Positions 19,842 to 28,470 of a stretch of 64,000 bases of DNA are shown here, piece after piece; position 1 is the stretch's first letter, and every line of letters begins with the position of its first letter. The stretch is from positions 2,132,001 to 2,196,000 of the forward strand of contig NZ_JARKIN010000001.1 of assembly GCF_029351045.1 (NCBI RefSeq). Reading direction: 5' to 3'. The translations under genes and the position numbers were made by a program. The notes under the pieces were generated by a model. The model saw only the letters and a program-made list of their open reading frames with translations. It was not told the DNA's origin and ran no database searches. This DNA comes from Streptomyces sp. WMMB303 (GTDB lineage Bacteria; Actinomycetota; Actinomycetes; Streptomycetales; Streptomycetaceae).

Positions 19842-21386
19842 ATGAGTTCCCAGCACACCCCGCGTACGTCGGGGGAGCCGCCACAGAGTCCGCCCGCACC
19901 CGGTCCCGGGGACGGTGACGGCCTCCAGGCGGGCCTCAAGAACCGCCATCTGTCCATGATCGCCATCGGCGGCGTCATCGGCGCCGGGCTCTTCATCGGC
20001 TCCAAGGCCGGTATCGCGGACGCCGGTCCCGGCATCCTGCTGTCCTACGCACTCGCCGGGCTGCTCGTCGTCCTGGTGATGCGGATGCTGGGCGAGATGG
20101 CCGCCGCCCAGCCGACCTCCGGGTCCTTCTCCACCTACGCCGACCGTGCGCTGGGCCGCTGGGCCGGGTTCACCATCGGCTGGCTGTACTGGTTCTTCTG
20201 GTCCGTGGTGCTCGCCGTGGAGGCGACCGCGGCCGCCGAGATCCTGGAAGGCTGGGCGCCCGCGGTACCCCAGTGGGGCTGGGCCCTGCTGGTGATGCTG
20301 GTACTGACCGGCACCAACCTGATCTCCGTCGGCTCCTACGGCGAGTTCGAGTTCTGGTTCGCGGGGATCAAGGTCGTCGCGATCATCGCGTTCATCGTCA
20401 TCGGTGTGATCGCCTTCGCGGGTCTGCCGCCCGCCGACCACTTCGCGGGAGCGGAGAACCTGACCGGGCACGGCGGATTCCTGCCCAACGGTCCCGGAGC
20501 GATCCTCTCCGGCATGCTGCTGGTGGTCTTCTCGTTCATGGGCAGCGAGATCGTGACCCTGGCCGCCGCCGAGTCGCCGAACCCGGTCGACGCCGTACGC
20601 AAGGCCGTCAACAGCGTGATCTGGCGGATCGGGCTGTTCTACATCGGCTCGATCTTCGTGATCGTCTCGCTGCTGCCCTGGGACTCGAAGGCGATCGCCT
20701 CCGAAGGCCCGTACGTGGCCGTACTGAACTCGCTGGACATCCCGTACGCGGGCACCGTGATGGACATCGTGGTGCTCACCGCCGTGCTCTCCTGCCTGAA
20801 CTCGGGCCTGTACACCGCGTCGCGGATGGCCTTCTCGCTGGGTGAGCGCAAGGACGCGCCGGCCTCCTTCGGCCGCACCAACGGCCGCGGTGTGCCCACC
20901 ACCGCGATCCTGGCCTCGGTGGCGTTCGGGTTCATCGCCGTCTTCTTCAATTACATCGCCAAGGACACGGTCTTCGAGTTCCTGCTCAACTCCTCCGGCG
21001 CCGTCGCTCTGTTCGTCTGGCTGGTCATCTGCGCCTCGCAGCTGCGGATGCGGCGCCGGATCGAGCGGGAGACCCCGGAGAAGCTGACCGTGCGGATGTG
21101 GCTGTACCCGTATCTGACCTGGGCGACCATCGGTCTGATCGTCTTCGTGATCGGCTACATGTTCACCGACGAGGACGGCCGGGTCCAGATGGTCCTGTCG
21201 CTGGCAGTCGCCGCCGTGGTGCTGGTGGCCTCGCTGGTCAAGGACCGGATCGTCGGCCGGCGGGGCGAGCCGCTCCCCGGCGTCCCCGCCCCCTCCGGGG
21301 AGGACGGCACCGGGCCGGACGCCACCGCGGCCGGCCGGGTGCCGAAGCCCGCCGGGGAGGCCGACCCGCAGGCGACCCGCCGCTGA
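19842..21386 (+). CDS. APC-superfamily amino acid permease (GabP/AroP-like)
   Basis: 514 residues, about 12 membrane helices. A Pro-rich N-tail (1-30) leads into LKNRHLSMIAIGGVIGAGLFIGS, the consensus of the AAT family (GabP, ProY, AnsP), then MRMLGEMAAAQPTSGSFS and AVEATAAAEIL. Substrate specificity is not readable; GABA, branched-chain or aromatic amino acids are all possible. A second, clearly paralogous permease follows at 22445 on the other side of bioY. A terminator (21431-21467) follows. Confidence 0.9.
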   Translation: MSSQHTPRTSGEPPQSPPAPGPGDGDGLQAGLKNRHLSMIAIGGVIGAGLFIGSKAGIADAGPGILLSYALAGLLVVLVMRMLGEMAAAQPTSGSFSTYADRALGRWAGFTIGWLYWFFWSVVLAVEATAAAEILEGWAPAVPQWGWALLVMLVLTGTNLISVGSYGEFEFWFAGIKVVAIIAFIVIGVIAFAGLPPADHFAGAENLTGHGGFLPNGPGAILSGMLLVVFSFMGSEIVTLAAAESPNPVDAVRKAVNSVIWRIGLFYIGSIFVIVSLLPWDSKAIASEGPYVAVLNSLDIPYAGTVMDIVVLTAVLSCLNSGLYTASRMAFSLGERKDAPASFGRTNGRGVPTTAILASVAFGFIAVFFNYIAKDTVFEFLLNSSGAVALFVWLVICASQLRMRRRIERETPEKLTVRMWLYPYLTWATIGLIVFVIGYMFTDEDGRVQMVLSLAVAAVVLVASLVKDRIVGRRGEPLPGVPAPSGEDGTGPDATAAGRVPKPAGEADPQATRR

Positions 21387-21430
21387 CGGCACCCGGAAGG
21401 CGGCCCGCCGCGGGCAGGCCGCAGCAGAAC

Positions 21431-21467
21431 CGAGGGGCCCGGCGCCGCGACGGCGCCGGGCCCCTCG
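21431..21467. terminator. Bidirectional terminator between permease and bioY
   Basis: A 17-bp perfect stem (21431-21447 with 21451-21467) with CGA triloop between convergent genes. Confidence 0.85.
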
Positions 21468-21510
21468 GGCACAGCGGATGCGTGGCCCGCTTACGGGCCG
21501 GGCGCGGGTG

Positions 21511-22116
21511 TCAGTCCTGGCGGCCCGCCAGCTTCCAGGCCGCGGGCAGCGCGCCCATCGCCAGCGCGGCCTTGACGGCGTCCCCGACCAGGAACGGCAC
21601 CAGCCCGGCGGCGAGCGCCGCACCGGCCGACATACCGGTGGACAGGGCCAGGTACGGGACCCCGAACGCGTAGATGATCGCCGTGCCCACCGCCATGGTC
21701 CCGGCCGTGCGCAGCACACCGCGGTCACCGCCCCGGCGGGCGAGGGCGCCCACGGCGAGCGAGGCCAGCACCATGCCGAACACATAGCCGAGCGAGGGCA
21801 TCCCGACTCCCGAGGACGCCTGCGCGAACCACGGCACCCCGGCCATGCCCGCCACCGCGTACAGCGCCAGGGCCAGGAAGCCGCGCCCGGCACCCAGTCC
21901 GACGCCGATCAGCAGCGCGGCGAAGGTCTGGCCGGTGACCGGCACGGGCGAGCCCGGGATCGGCACCGCGAGCTGGGCGGCGGCGCCGGTCAGCGCGGCG
22001 CCGCCGAGGACGAGCGCGACGTCCCGGACCCGGGCGCGCGCTGAGCTGGAGGCGGGCAGCAGATCCGCGAGCACGGCTCCCGGACGCGGTGTGGCTGCGG
22101 AAGTGAGGGCACTCAT
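21511..22116 (-). CDS. bioY: Biotin transporter S component BioY
   Basis: 201 residues with six predicted membrane helices. The BioY signatures are seen: VPIPGSPVPVTGQTFAALL and a GVPWFA segment in the substrate-binding region, and a C-terminal FLVGDAVKAALA helix. BioY captures biotin alone or with the ECF energy-coupling module; no ATPase or EcfT gene is adjacent. ATG at 22116 has GGAGATG 6 nt upstream. TAGCGT at 22189-22194 is a plausible -10. It divides two related amino acid permeases. Confidence 0.93.
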   Translation of the reverse strand: MSALTSAATPRPGAVLADLLPASSSARARVRDVALVLGGAALTGAAAQLAVPIPGSPVPVTGQTFAALLIGVGLGAGRGFLALALYAVAGMAGVPWFAQASSGVGMPSLGYVFGMVLASLAVGALARRGGDRGVLRTAGTMAVGTAIIYAFGVPYLALSTGMSAGAALAAGLVPFLVGDAVKAALAMGALPAAWKLAGRQD

Positions 22117-22444
22117 CTGGCATCTCCGTCTGGTGCGAGCTGGTAGAAGCAGGCACGGGCGCGCAGAGCGTCGGCCTCGTGCGCGTCGACGCTAGCCGAA
22201 TCCGCTCGTGCGCCGAGCGTGAGCGGGGCGTGAGCTTGCTGACAGTGCGGGGCACGGAAGGGCCGGTTCGCCCCGGTTCACCGCCGAAGGGGGCTGTCCG
22301 CATTGCGGAAAGCACTGCACGATTATTGCCGTGCCGGGGCAGGCTCCCGAACACTGTGGAAACGCCAGTCTCCCCGATGGCTGCGGGACCACGCGCAGCG
22401 CCCCGTCCCCCGCTCACCCTCACACACTCCAGGAACGGCCACTG
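22117..22444. other. Divergent control region of bioY and permease 2
   Basis: 328 bp without a gene. It contains TAGCGT (22189-22194, minus strand), a possible -10 for bioY about 73 bp before its start. No riboswitch fold and no obvious BirA-type palindrome is visible. Confidence 0.4.
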
Positions 22445-23899
22445 ATGACGCGCACCGAGACCTCCGACGCGCCACACCCGCCCGGCGGACCCGCCACGCC
22501 GTCCGGCCCCCCGGAGGGCACCGGCCCCTCCGGCGGCACCCTCGCGCACGGCCTCAAGCAGCGCCACCTCTCGATGATCGCCCTGGGCGGGGTGATCGGC
22601 GCGGGGCTCTTCGTCGGCTCCGGCGCCGGCATCGCCGCCGCGGGCCCGGCGATCGTCCTCGCGTACGCCGCCTCCGGCGCGCTGGTGATGCTCGTCATGC
22701 GGATGCTGGGCGAGATGTCGGCGGCCCGCCCGGCCTCCGGCTCCTTCTCCGTCCACGCGGAGCGGGCCCTGGGACCTTGGGCGGGTTTCACCGCGGGCTG
22801 GATCTACTGGACGCTGCTGTGCGTGGCCATCGCCACCGAGGCGACCGCGGCGGCGAAGATCACGACCGGCTGGCTGCCCGGGACCGAGCAGTGGATGTGG
22901 GTCGCGCTGTTCATGCTCGTCTTCTGCGCCACCAATCTGGCCCAGGTGCGGAACTTCGGCGAGTACGAGTTCTGGTTCGCCGCGGTGAAGGTGCTGGCCA
23001 TCAGCGCCTTCCTGGTGCTGGGCGGGCTCGCGATAGCCGGCCTGCTGCCGGGCACCGACTCGCCGGGCGCCGGCAATCTGACCGGGGACGGGGGCTTCTT
23101 CCCGACCGGCACCGAGGGACTGATCGTGGGGCTGCTCGCCTCGGTGTTCGCGTTCGGCGGTCTGGAGACGGTGACGATCGCGGCCGCCGAGTCGGAGAAG
23201 CCGGTCTCGGGCGTCGCCAAGGCGGTCCGCACCGCGGTGTGGCGGATCGCGCTGTTCTACGTCGGCTCGATGCTGGTGATCGTCACCCTGATCCCGTGGC
23301 AGGACGAGTCGGTGCTCTCCGGTCCGTACGCCGCGGTGCTGGACCACCTCGGGATCCCGGCCGCCGCGCAGATCATGAACGTGGTGGTGCTCATCGCGCT
23401 GCTGTCGGCGATGAACGCCAACATCTACGGCGCCTCGCGGATGTCGTTCTCGCTGGTGGAGCGGGGCGAGGGCCCGGCGTTCCTGAACCGGGTGAGCGCC
23501 CAGGGGGTGCCGCGCTACGCGGTGGTCGCCTCGTCCCTTTTCGGCTTCGTGGCGGTGCTGCTGAACTTCTTCTGGGAGAAGACGGTCTTCCAGTGGCTGC
23601 TGAACATGGTCGGCGCGGCGACGCTGGTGGTCTGGGGCTTCATCGCCGTCTCGCAGTTCCGCACCCGGCGCCGGCTGGAGCGTGAGGCGCCCGAGAAGCT
23701 GGTGGTGCGGATGTGGTTGTTCCCGGGGCTGACCATCGTGGCGCTCGCCGGGATCGCCGCGGTGCTGCTGCTGATGCTCCGCGAGGGCGACACCCGCACC
23801 CAGCTGGCGTTCACCGCGGGTCTGACGGTGGTGCTGGCCGTGGTCGGGTACCTCCGGCAGCGCCGGCGTCCGCAGGCCCCGGCGCCCGCGGACGGCTGA
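22445..23899 (+). CDS. APC-superfamily amino acid permease, paralogue of the 19842 gene
   Basis: 484 residues. LKQRHLSMIALGGVIGAGLFVGS, MRMLGEMSAARPASGSFS and ATEATAAAKI match the permease at 19842 almost block for block, so the two probably arose by duplication, with bioY now between them. About 12 membrane helices and an Arg-rich tail. ATG at 22445 has AGGAA about 9 nt upstream; an upstream in-frame ATG at 22331 would add non-family residues. It ends at a very strong terminator that abuts the sodF promoter. Confidence 0.9.
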   Translation: MTRTETSDAPHPPGGPATPSGPPEGTGPSGGTLAHGLKQRHLSMIALGGVIGAGLFVGSGAGIAAAGPAIVLAYAASGALVMLVMRMLGEMSAARPASGSFSVHAERALGPWAGFTAGWIYWTLLCVAIATEATAAAKITTGWLPGTEQWMWVALFMLVFCATNLAQVRNFGEYEFWFAAVKVLAISAFLVLGGLAIAGLLPGTDSPGAGNLTGDGGFFPTGTEGLIVGLLASVFAFGGLETVTIAAAESEKPVSGVAKAVRTAVWRIALFYVGSMLVIVTLIPWQDESVLSGPYAAVLDHLGIPAAAQIMNVVVLIALLSAMNANIYGASRMSFSLVERGEGPAFLNRVSAQGVPRYAVVASSLFGFVAVLLNFFWEKTVFQWLLNMVGAATLVVWGFIAVSQFRTRRRLEREAPEKLVVRMWLFPGLTIVALAGIAAVLLLMLREGDTRTQLAFTAGLTVVLAVVGYLRQRRRPQAPAPADG

Positions 23900-23960
23900 C
23901 CCGCCCGCAGGTCCTGACAGCCCCTCAGTGCGCGGCCGGACCTACGACTTCCGGCCGATC

Positions 23961-24010
23961 CCGAAAGAGCGGAGCGCCCCCCCGTGCGCGGGGGCGCTCC
24001 GCTCTTTCGG
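23961..24010 (+). terminator. Terminator after permease 2
   Basis: A 20-bp perfect stem (23961-23980 with 23991-24010). Its right arm runs into the -35 zone of sodF, so the two elements are packed edge to edge. Confidence 0.85.
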
Positions 24011-24023
24011 TACCCATTGCTGC

Positions 24024-24029
24024 TAGCTT
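24024..24029 (+). promoter_or_regulatory. Candidate sodF -10 box
   Basis: TAGCTT (TANNNT) lies directly before the Nur-like box. Confidence 0.45.
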
Positions 24030-24033
24030 CTTT

Positions 24034-24050
24034 TTGCAAGTAATATGCAA
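24034..24050 (+). promoter_or_regulatory. Nur box in the sodF promoter
   Basis: TTGCAA-GTAAT-ATGCAA fits the S. coelicolor Nur consensus TTGCAA-N5-TTGCAA with one mismatch. It starts 5 bp after the -10, so bound Ni-Nur would block transcription. Nickel therefore should repress sodF, with the nickel SOD encoded elsewhere taking over. Confidence 0.75.
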
Positions 24051-24071
24051 TAGCGAGTGAGGGGCGAGAGC

Positions 24072-24719
24072 ATGTCGATCACGACCTACACCTTGCCGGA
24101 GCTGCCGTACGACTACTCCGCGCTGGAGCCGGTCATCAGCGGCGAGATCATCGAGCTGCACCACGACAAGCACCACGCCGGGTATGTGAAGGGGGCCAAC
24201 GACACCCTGGAGCAGCTCGCGGAGGCCCGGGACAAGGACCAGTGGGGCTCCGTCAACGGGCTGGAGAAGAACCTCGCCTTCCACCTTTCCGGGCACATCC
24301 TGCACAGCATCTACTGGCAGAACATGACCGGCGACGGAGGCGGCGAGCCGCTGGAGAAGGACGGCACCGGCGAACTGGCCGACGCCATCGCCGAGTCGTT
24401 CGGCGGCTTCGCCAAGTTCAAGGCCCACCTCTCCAAGGCGGCGGCCACCACCCAGGGCTCGGGCTGGGGCGTGCTGGCCTACGAGCCGGTCACCGGACGG
24501 CTCATCGTCGAACAGGTCTACGACCACCAGGGCAACGTCGGGCAGGGCTCGGTGCCGCTGCTCGTCTTCGACGCCTGGGAGCACGCCTTCTACCTGCAGT
24601 ACCGCAACCAGAAGGTGGATTTCGTCGAGGCCATGTGGCGCGTCGTCAACTGGCAGGACGTCGCCGCCCGGTACACCGCGGCGAAGGAGCGCGCCAACAG
24701 CCTGCTGCTCGCCCCGTAG
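24072..24719 (+). CDS. sodF: Superoxide dismutase, Fe/Mn (Fe-Zn) type
   Basis: 215 residues. Metal ligands are visible: His in [13 protein letters not shown], His in HLSGHILH, and Asp/His in [13 protein letters not shown]. Converts superoxide to H2O2 and O2 in the cytosol. Matches Streptomyces SodF in length and motifs. ATG at 24072 follows GGGGCGAGAG; an in-frame ATG at 24057 is less likely. The Nur-like operator overlapping the transcription start predicts repression when nickel is plentiful. Confidence 0.96.
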   Translation: MSITTYTLPELPYDYSALEPVISGEIIELHHDKHHAGYVKGANDTLEQLAEARDKDQWGSVNGLEKNLAFHLSGHILHSIYWQNMTGDGGGEPLEKDGTGELADAIAESFGGFAKFKAHLSKAAATTQGSGWGVLAYEPVTGRLIVEQVYDHQGNVGQGSVPLLVFDAWEHAFYLQYRNQKVDFVEAMWRVVNWQDVAARYTAAKERANSLLLAP

Positions 24720-24798
24720 CCCAGGAGCACACCCCTCGGCTGCGATGAGCCTTCCACCCTCGTGATCGTCTTCTCACCTTTCCCGGGGGCGGAGGATG

Positions 24799-24837
24799 GC
24801 GGGGCCCCTGCGTGGACGTGACACGCAGGGGCCCCGC
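24799..24837. terminator. Terminator between sodF and the DsbA-like gene
   Basis: A 16-bp perfect stem (24799-24814 with 24822-24837), loop GACGTGA, between convergent genes. Confidence 0.85.
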
Positions 24838-24941
24838 GCACTGCGCGCCCGCACCCGCACGTCGGGCGGGCCCCGGCCGCCGCGCCGCGCGGGACCCGCA
24901 CCCCCGGACGGAGCGGCGGCCCGGCCACCGGCGGAGGCCCG

Positions 24942-25571
24942 TCAGTCGAAGAGCGGGCCCACGTCGCGCGTGCGCTTGATCTCGAAGAAGCCGGGGGTCG
25001 AGGCCACCATCAAGGTGCCGTCCCACAGCCGGGCCGCGGCCTCGCCCTTGGGCGCCGGGGTGACCACCGGGCCGAAGAAGGCGATCCGCTCGCCGTCCGC
25101 ACCCGGCACGGCGATGACCGGGGTGCCGACCTCCTGGCCCACCAGCCCGATGCCCTCCTCGTGCGAGGCGCGCAGAGCCGCGTCGTAGGCGTCCGAGTCG
25201 GCGGCGTCGGCCAGCGAGGCCGGCAGCCCGGCCTCGGCGAGCGCCTCCAGGATCACCTCCCGGTCCAGCTCCCGCCCGCCCGGATGGGCGCGGTTGCCCA
25301 ACGCGGTGTACAGCGGGCCCAGCACCGCGGAGCCGTGCTCCTGCTCGGCGGCCACGCACACCCGTACCGGGCCCCAGCCGCGGGCCATCAGCTCCCGGTA
25401 GCTCTCCGGCAGTTCATCCAGCCGCTTCTCGTTGAGCAACGCCAGGCTCATCACGTGCCAGCGGACCTCGATCGGCCGCAGCTTCTCGACCTCCAGCATC
25501 CACCGGGAGGTCATCCACGCCCAGGGGCACAGCGGGTCGAACCAGAAATCGGCGGGCGTCTTCTCGGGCAT
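24942..25571 (-). CDS. DsbA-fold mycothiol-dependent reductase (Rv2466c-like)
   Basis: 209 residues aligning by eye along the whole length with M. tuberculosis Rv2466c: ADFWFDPLCPWAWMTSRW, WHVMSLALLNE, ARGWGPVRV, EVGTPVI, AFFGPV and FFEIKRTR. Rv2466c uses mycothiol/mycoredoxin to reduce its CPWC active site. Here the motif is CPWA: the nucleophilic Cys is kept and the resolving Cys is Ala, so a monothiol mechanism would be needed. Lone gene, convergent with sodF; a link to oxidative or thiol stress is an inference. Confidence 0.87.
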   Translation of the reverse strand: MPEKTPADFWFDPLCPWAWMTSRWMLEVEKLRPIEVRWHVMSLALLNEKRLDELPESYRELMARGWGPVRVCVAAEQEHGSAVLGPLYTALGNRAHPGGRELDREVILEALAEAGLPASLADAADSDAYDAALRASHEEGIGLVGQEVGTPVIAVPGADGERIAFFGPVVTPAPKGEAAARLWDGTLMVASTPGFFEIKRTRDVGPLFD

Positions 25572-25776
25572 GAGCCTCTCCTCAGGGACGACGGTCTACT
25601 GCACCGCGGCCGCTGCCGCGGTGTGACGATGATCTCGAACGCCGACAACGCACCGGCCCGGCGACAGCATTCCCGGGTGTGCCCGCTCGGCGCCGCATGC
25701 GATCCTGAACAGGCTGTCGACCCTGCGGTCCGCGCCACGCGGCGGGGACCGCGACCGATCGGAGAGGAAGCGCGGC

Positions 25777-28410
25777 GTGCCCGGAGAGAACCTGACCCGC
25801 ACGGAGGCCCGGGAGCGCGCGGCGCTGCTGACCGTGAGCGGGTACGACGTGGCGCTGGACCTGCGCTCCGCCATCGAGCCGCCGCCCGCCACCGGACCCC
25901 GCACCTTCCGCTCGACCACCACCATCCGGTTCGCCTCCGCCGAGGAGGACGCCACCACCTTCGTGGACCTGGTGGCCCCGCACGTCCACTCGGTCACCCT
26001 GAACGGCGAGACGCTCCGGGTCGAGGAGGTCTTCGACGGCGCCCGCGTGACGCTGTCCGGGCTGCGGGCCGCGAACGAGGTGACGATCGACGCGCAGTGC
26101 GCCTACAGCCGCACCGGCGAGGGCCTGCACCACTTCCTCGACCCCGAGGACGGGCAGGTCTACCTCTACACCCAGTACGAGCCGGCCGACGCGCGCCGCG
26201 TCTTCGCCACCTTCGAGCAGCCCGACCTCAAGGCGCCCTTCGACTTCACCGTCACCGCCCCCGCAGGCTGGACGGTGCTCAGCAACGGAGCCCAGGAGGG
26301 CGAGCCGCGCCCGGTGGACGACGGAGCCGCGGCCCTGTGGCGGTTCGCCCGCACCGCGTCCATCTCGACGTACATCACCGCCGTCGTCGCGGGCCCGTAC
26401 CACTACGTCGCCGACACCTACCGGCGCACCCTCGAGGACGGCAGCGAGCTGGAGATCCCGCTGGGCGCCCTGTGCCGCAAGGGCCTGGCACGCTACTTCG
26501 ACCCGCAGGACATCTTCACCGTCACCAAGCAGGGCCTGGACTTCTTCCACGACCACTTCGACTACCCGTACCCGTTCGGCAAGTACGACCAGGCGTTCGT
26601 GCCGGAGTACAACATCGGCGCCATGGAGAACCCGGGCTGCGTGACCTTCCGCGAGGAGTTCGTCTTCCGCGGCAGGGTCACCGAGGCCTCCTACGAGAGC
26701 CGCGCCAACGTCATCCTGCACGAGATGGCGCACATGTGGTTCGGCGACCTGGTCACCATGGAGTGGTGGGACGACCTGTGGCTCAAGGAGTCCTTCGCGG
26801 ACTTCATGGGCGCCTTCGCGCTGGTGGAGTCCACCCGCTTCCGGGACGGCTGGATCACCTTCGCCAACCGCCGCAAGTCCTGGGCCTACCGCGCCGACCA
26901 GCTCCCCTCCACCCACCCGGTCACCGCCGACATCCGGGACCTGGAGGACGCCAAGCTCAACTTCGACGGCATCACCTACGCCAAGGGCGCCTCCGTCCTC
27001 AAACAGCTCGTGGCCTACGTCGGCAAGGACGCCTTCCTGGAGGGCGCCCGGCGCTACTTCAAGCGGCACCAGTGGGGCAACACCCGGCTGGAGGACCTGC
27101 TGTCCGTACTGGAGGAGACCTCCGGCCGGGACATGGCCGAGTGGTCCAAGGCGTGGCTGCAGACCGCCGGGGTCAACACCCTCACGCCGCAGCTCACCTA
27201 CGACGCGGCCGACCGGGTCACCGAGCTCGCCGTGCTGCAGGAAGCCGCCTCCGCCGAGCACCCCGTGCTGCGCCCGCACCGCGTCGCGGTGGGCCTCTAC
27301 CGGCGCGACCCGGCGCGGGGTGTCCTGGAGCGCTACGCCCGAGCCGAGGTCGACGTCGCGGGCCCGCGCACCCCGGTCGCCGAACTGGCCGGTGCCCGGC
27401 GGCCGGACCTGGTGCTGGTCAACGACGACGACCTGACCTACTGCAAGGTCCGGTTCGACGAGGCGTCCCTGGCGACCCTGCGCGAGCACCTCGGCGAACT
27501 CACCGACCCCGACCCCGGCCCCTCCGGCGCCGGGCACTCGCTGGCCCGCGCGCTGTGCTGGTCCGCCGTGTGGAATCTGACCCGGGACGGGCTGATGCCG
27601 GCCCGGGACTTCATCGACCTGGTGCTGCGGTTCGCCGGGCAGGAGACCGAGATCGGCGTGCTGCAGATGCTGCACGGCCAGGCGAAGCTGGCCCTGGACC
27701 ACTACACGGCTCGCGAGCGGCGCCCCGAGGCCGGGCGGCTGCTGTCGGAGTGCGCGGTCACCCGGCTGCGGCAGGCCGAGCCGGGCAGCGGACACCAGCT
27801 GGCCTGGGCCCGTTTCCTCGCCGCCGTCGCCTCCCGCGAGGAGGAGCTGCGGCTGCTGCAGGGCCTGCTGGCCGGCACCGCCCGGATCGACGGGCTGGCG
27901 GTGGACCAGGAGCTGCGCTGGACCTTCCTGGGGGCCCTGACCGCCGCCGGTCTGGCCGACGAGGAGGCCGTCGACGCCGAACTGGCGCGGGACGACACCG
28001 CCTCCGGCAAGCGGCACCAGGTGCGCTGTCTGGCCGCCCGTCCCTCGGCCGCGGTCAAGGCGCAGGCGTGGGCCTCGGTCGTGGAGTCGGACGCGCTGTC
28101 CAACTCGCTGGTCGAGGCGACGATCTCCGGCTTCGCGCAGCCCGGTCAGACCGAGCTGACCGCGCCGTACACCCCGCGCTACTTCGAGATGCTGGAGACG
28201 GTCTGGGCCACGCGCTCGATCGAGATCGGCATGGCGATCGTGCGGGGCCTGTTCCCCGCCGCGCAGGGCGACCAGGCCACGCTCGACGCCGCCGACGCCT
28301 GGCTGACCGGGCATCCGGACTCCGCACCCGCGCTGCGGCGGCTGGTCGCCGAGGCCCGGGACGACCTGGCCCGGGCGCTGCGCGCCCAGCGCGCCGACGC
28401 CGCCGCATAG
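25777..28410 (+). CDS. pepN: Aminopeptidase N (M1 family), first copy
   Basis: 877 residues, full length for actinobacterial PepN. The exopeptidase motif GAMEN is at 281-285; zinc site HEMAH at 315-319 with the third ligand Glu338 in LKESFADF; ERAP1-like C-terminal helical domain from about 520. Removes N-terminal residues from peptides in the cytosol (no signal peptide). GTG at 25777 follows GGAGAGGAAG. A second M1 enzyme lies at 30464, on the far side of the snapalysin gene. Confidence 0.95.
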   Translation: MPGENLTRTEARERAALLTVSGYDVALDLRSAIEPPPATGPRTFRSTTTIRFASAEEDATTFVDLVAPHVHSVTLNGETLRVEEVFDGARVTLSGLRAANEVTIDAQCAYSRTGEGLHHFLDPEDGQVYLYTQYEPADARRVFATFEQPDLKAPFDFTVTAPAGWTVLSNGAQEGEPRPVDDGAAALWRFARTASISTYITAVVAGPYHYVADTYRRTLEDGSELEIPLGALCRKGLARYFDPQDIFTVTKQGLDFFHDHFDYPYPFGKYDQAFVPEYNIGAMENPGCVTFREEFVFRGRVTEASYESRANVILHEMAHMWFGDLVTMEWWDDLWLKESFADFMGAFALVESTRFRDGWITFANRRKSWAYRADQLPSTHPVTADIRDLEDAKLNFDGITYAKGASVLKQLVAYVGKDAFLEGARRYFKRHQWGNTRLEDLLSVLEETSGRDMAEWSKAWLQTAGVNTLTPQLTYDAADRVTELAVLQEAASAEHPVLRPHRVAVGLYRRDPARGVLERYARAEVDVAGPRTPVAELAGARRPDLVLVNDDDLTYCKVRFDEASLATLREHLGELTDPDPGPSGAGHSLARALCWSAVWNLTRDGLMPARDFIDLVLRFAGQETEIGVLQMLHGQAKLALDHYTARERRPEAGRLLSECAVTRLRQAEPGSGHQLAWARFLAAVASREEELRLLQGLLAGTARIDGLAVDQELRWTFLGALTAAGLADEEAVDAELARDDTASGKRHQVRCLAARPSAAVKAQAWASVVESDALSNSLVEATISGFAQPGQTELTAPYTPRYFEMLETVWATRSIEIGMAIVRGLFPAAQGDQATLDAADAWLTGHPDSAPALRRLVAEARDDLARALRAQRADAAA

Positions 28411-28423
28411 TCCCGCTCGGCGT

Positions 28424-28457
28424 GCCGGTCCCGCCGCCGGCCCGCGGCGGGACCGGC
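28424..28457. terminator. Terminator between pepN and the LysR gene
   Basis: A 13-bp perfect stem (28424-28436 with 28445-28457), loop CCGGCCCG. Confidence 0.8.
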
Positions 28458-28470
28458 CCGGCGGCACTCC

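Noticed and set aside
22117..22444. Riboswitch or BirA operator controlling bioY
   Set aside because: No conserved fold or BirA-type palindrome could be recognised; only a weak -10 is visible.
19842..23899. Permease-bioY-permease as a biotin or amino-acid uptake operon
   Set aside because: bioY is on the opposite strand, and strong terminators separate the units.
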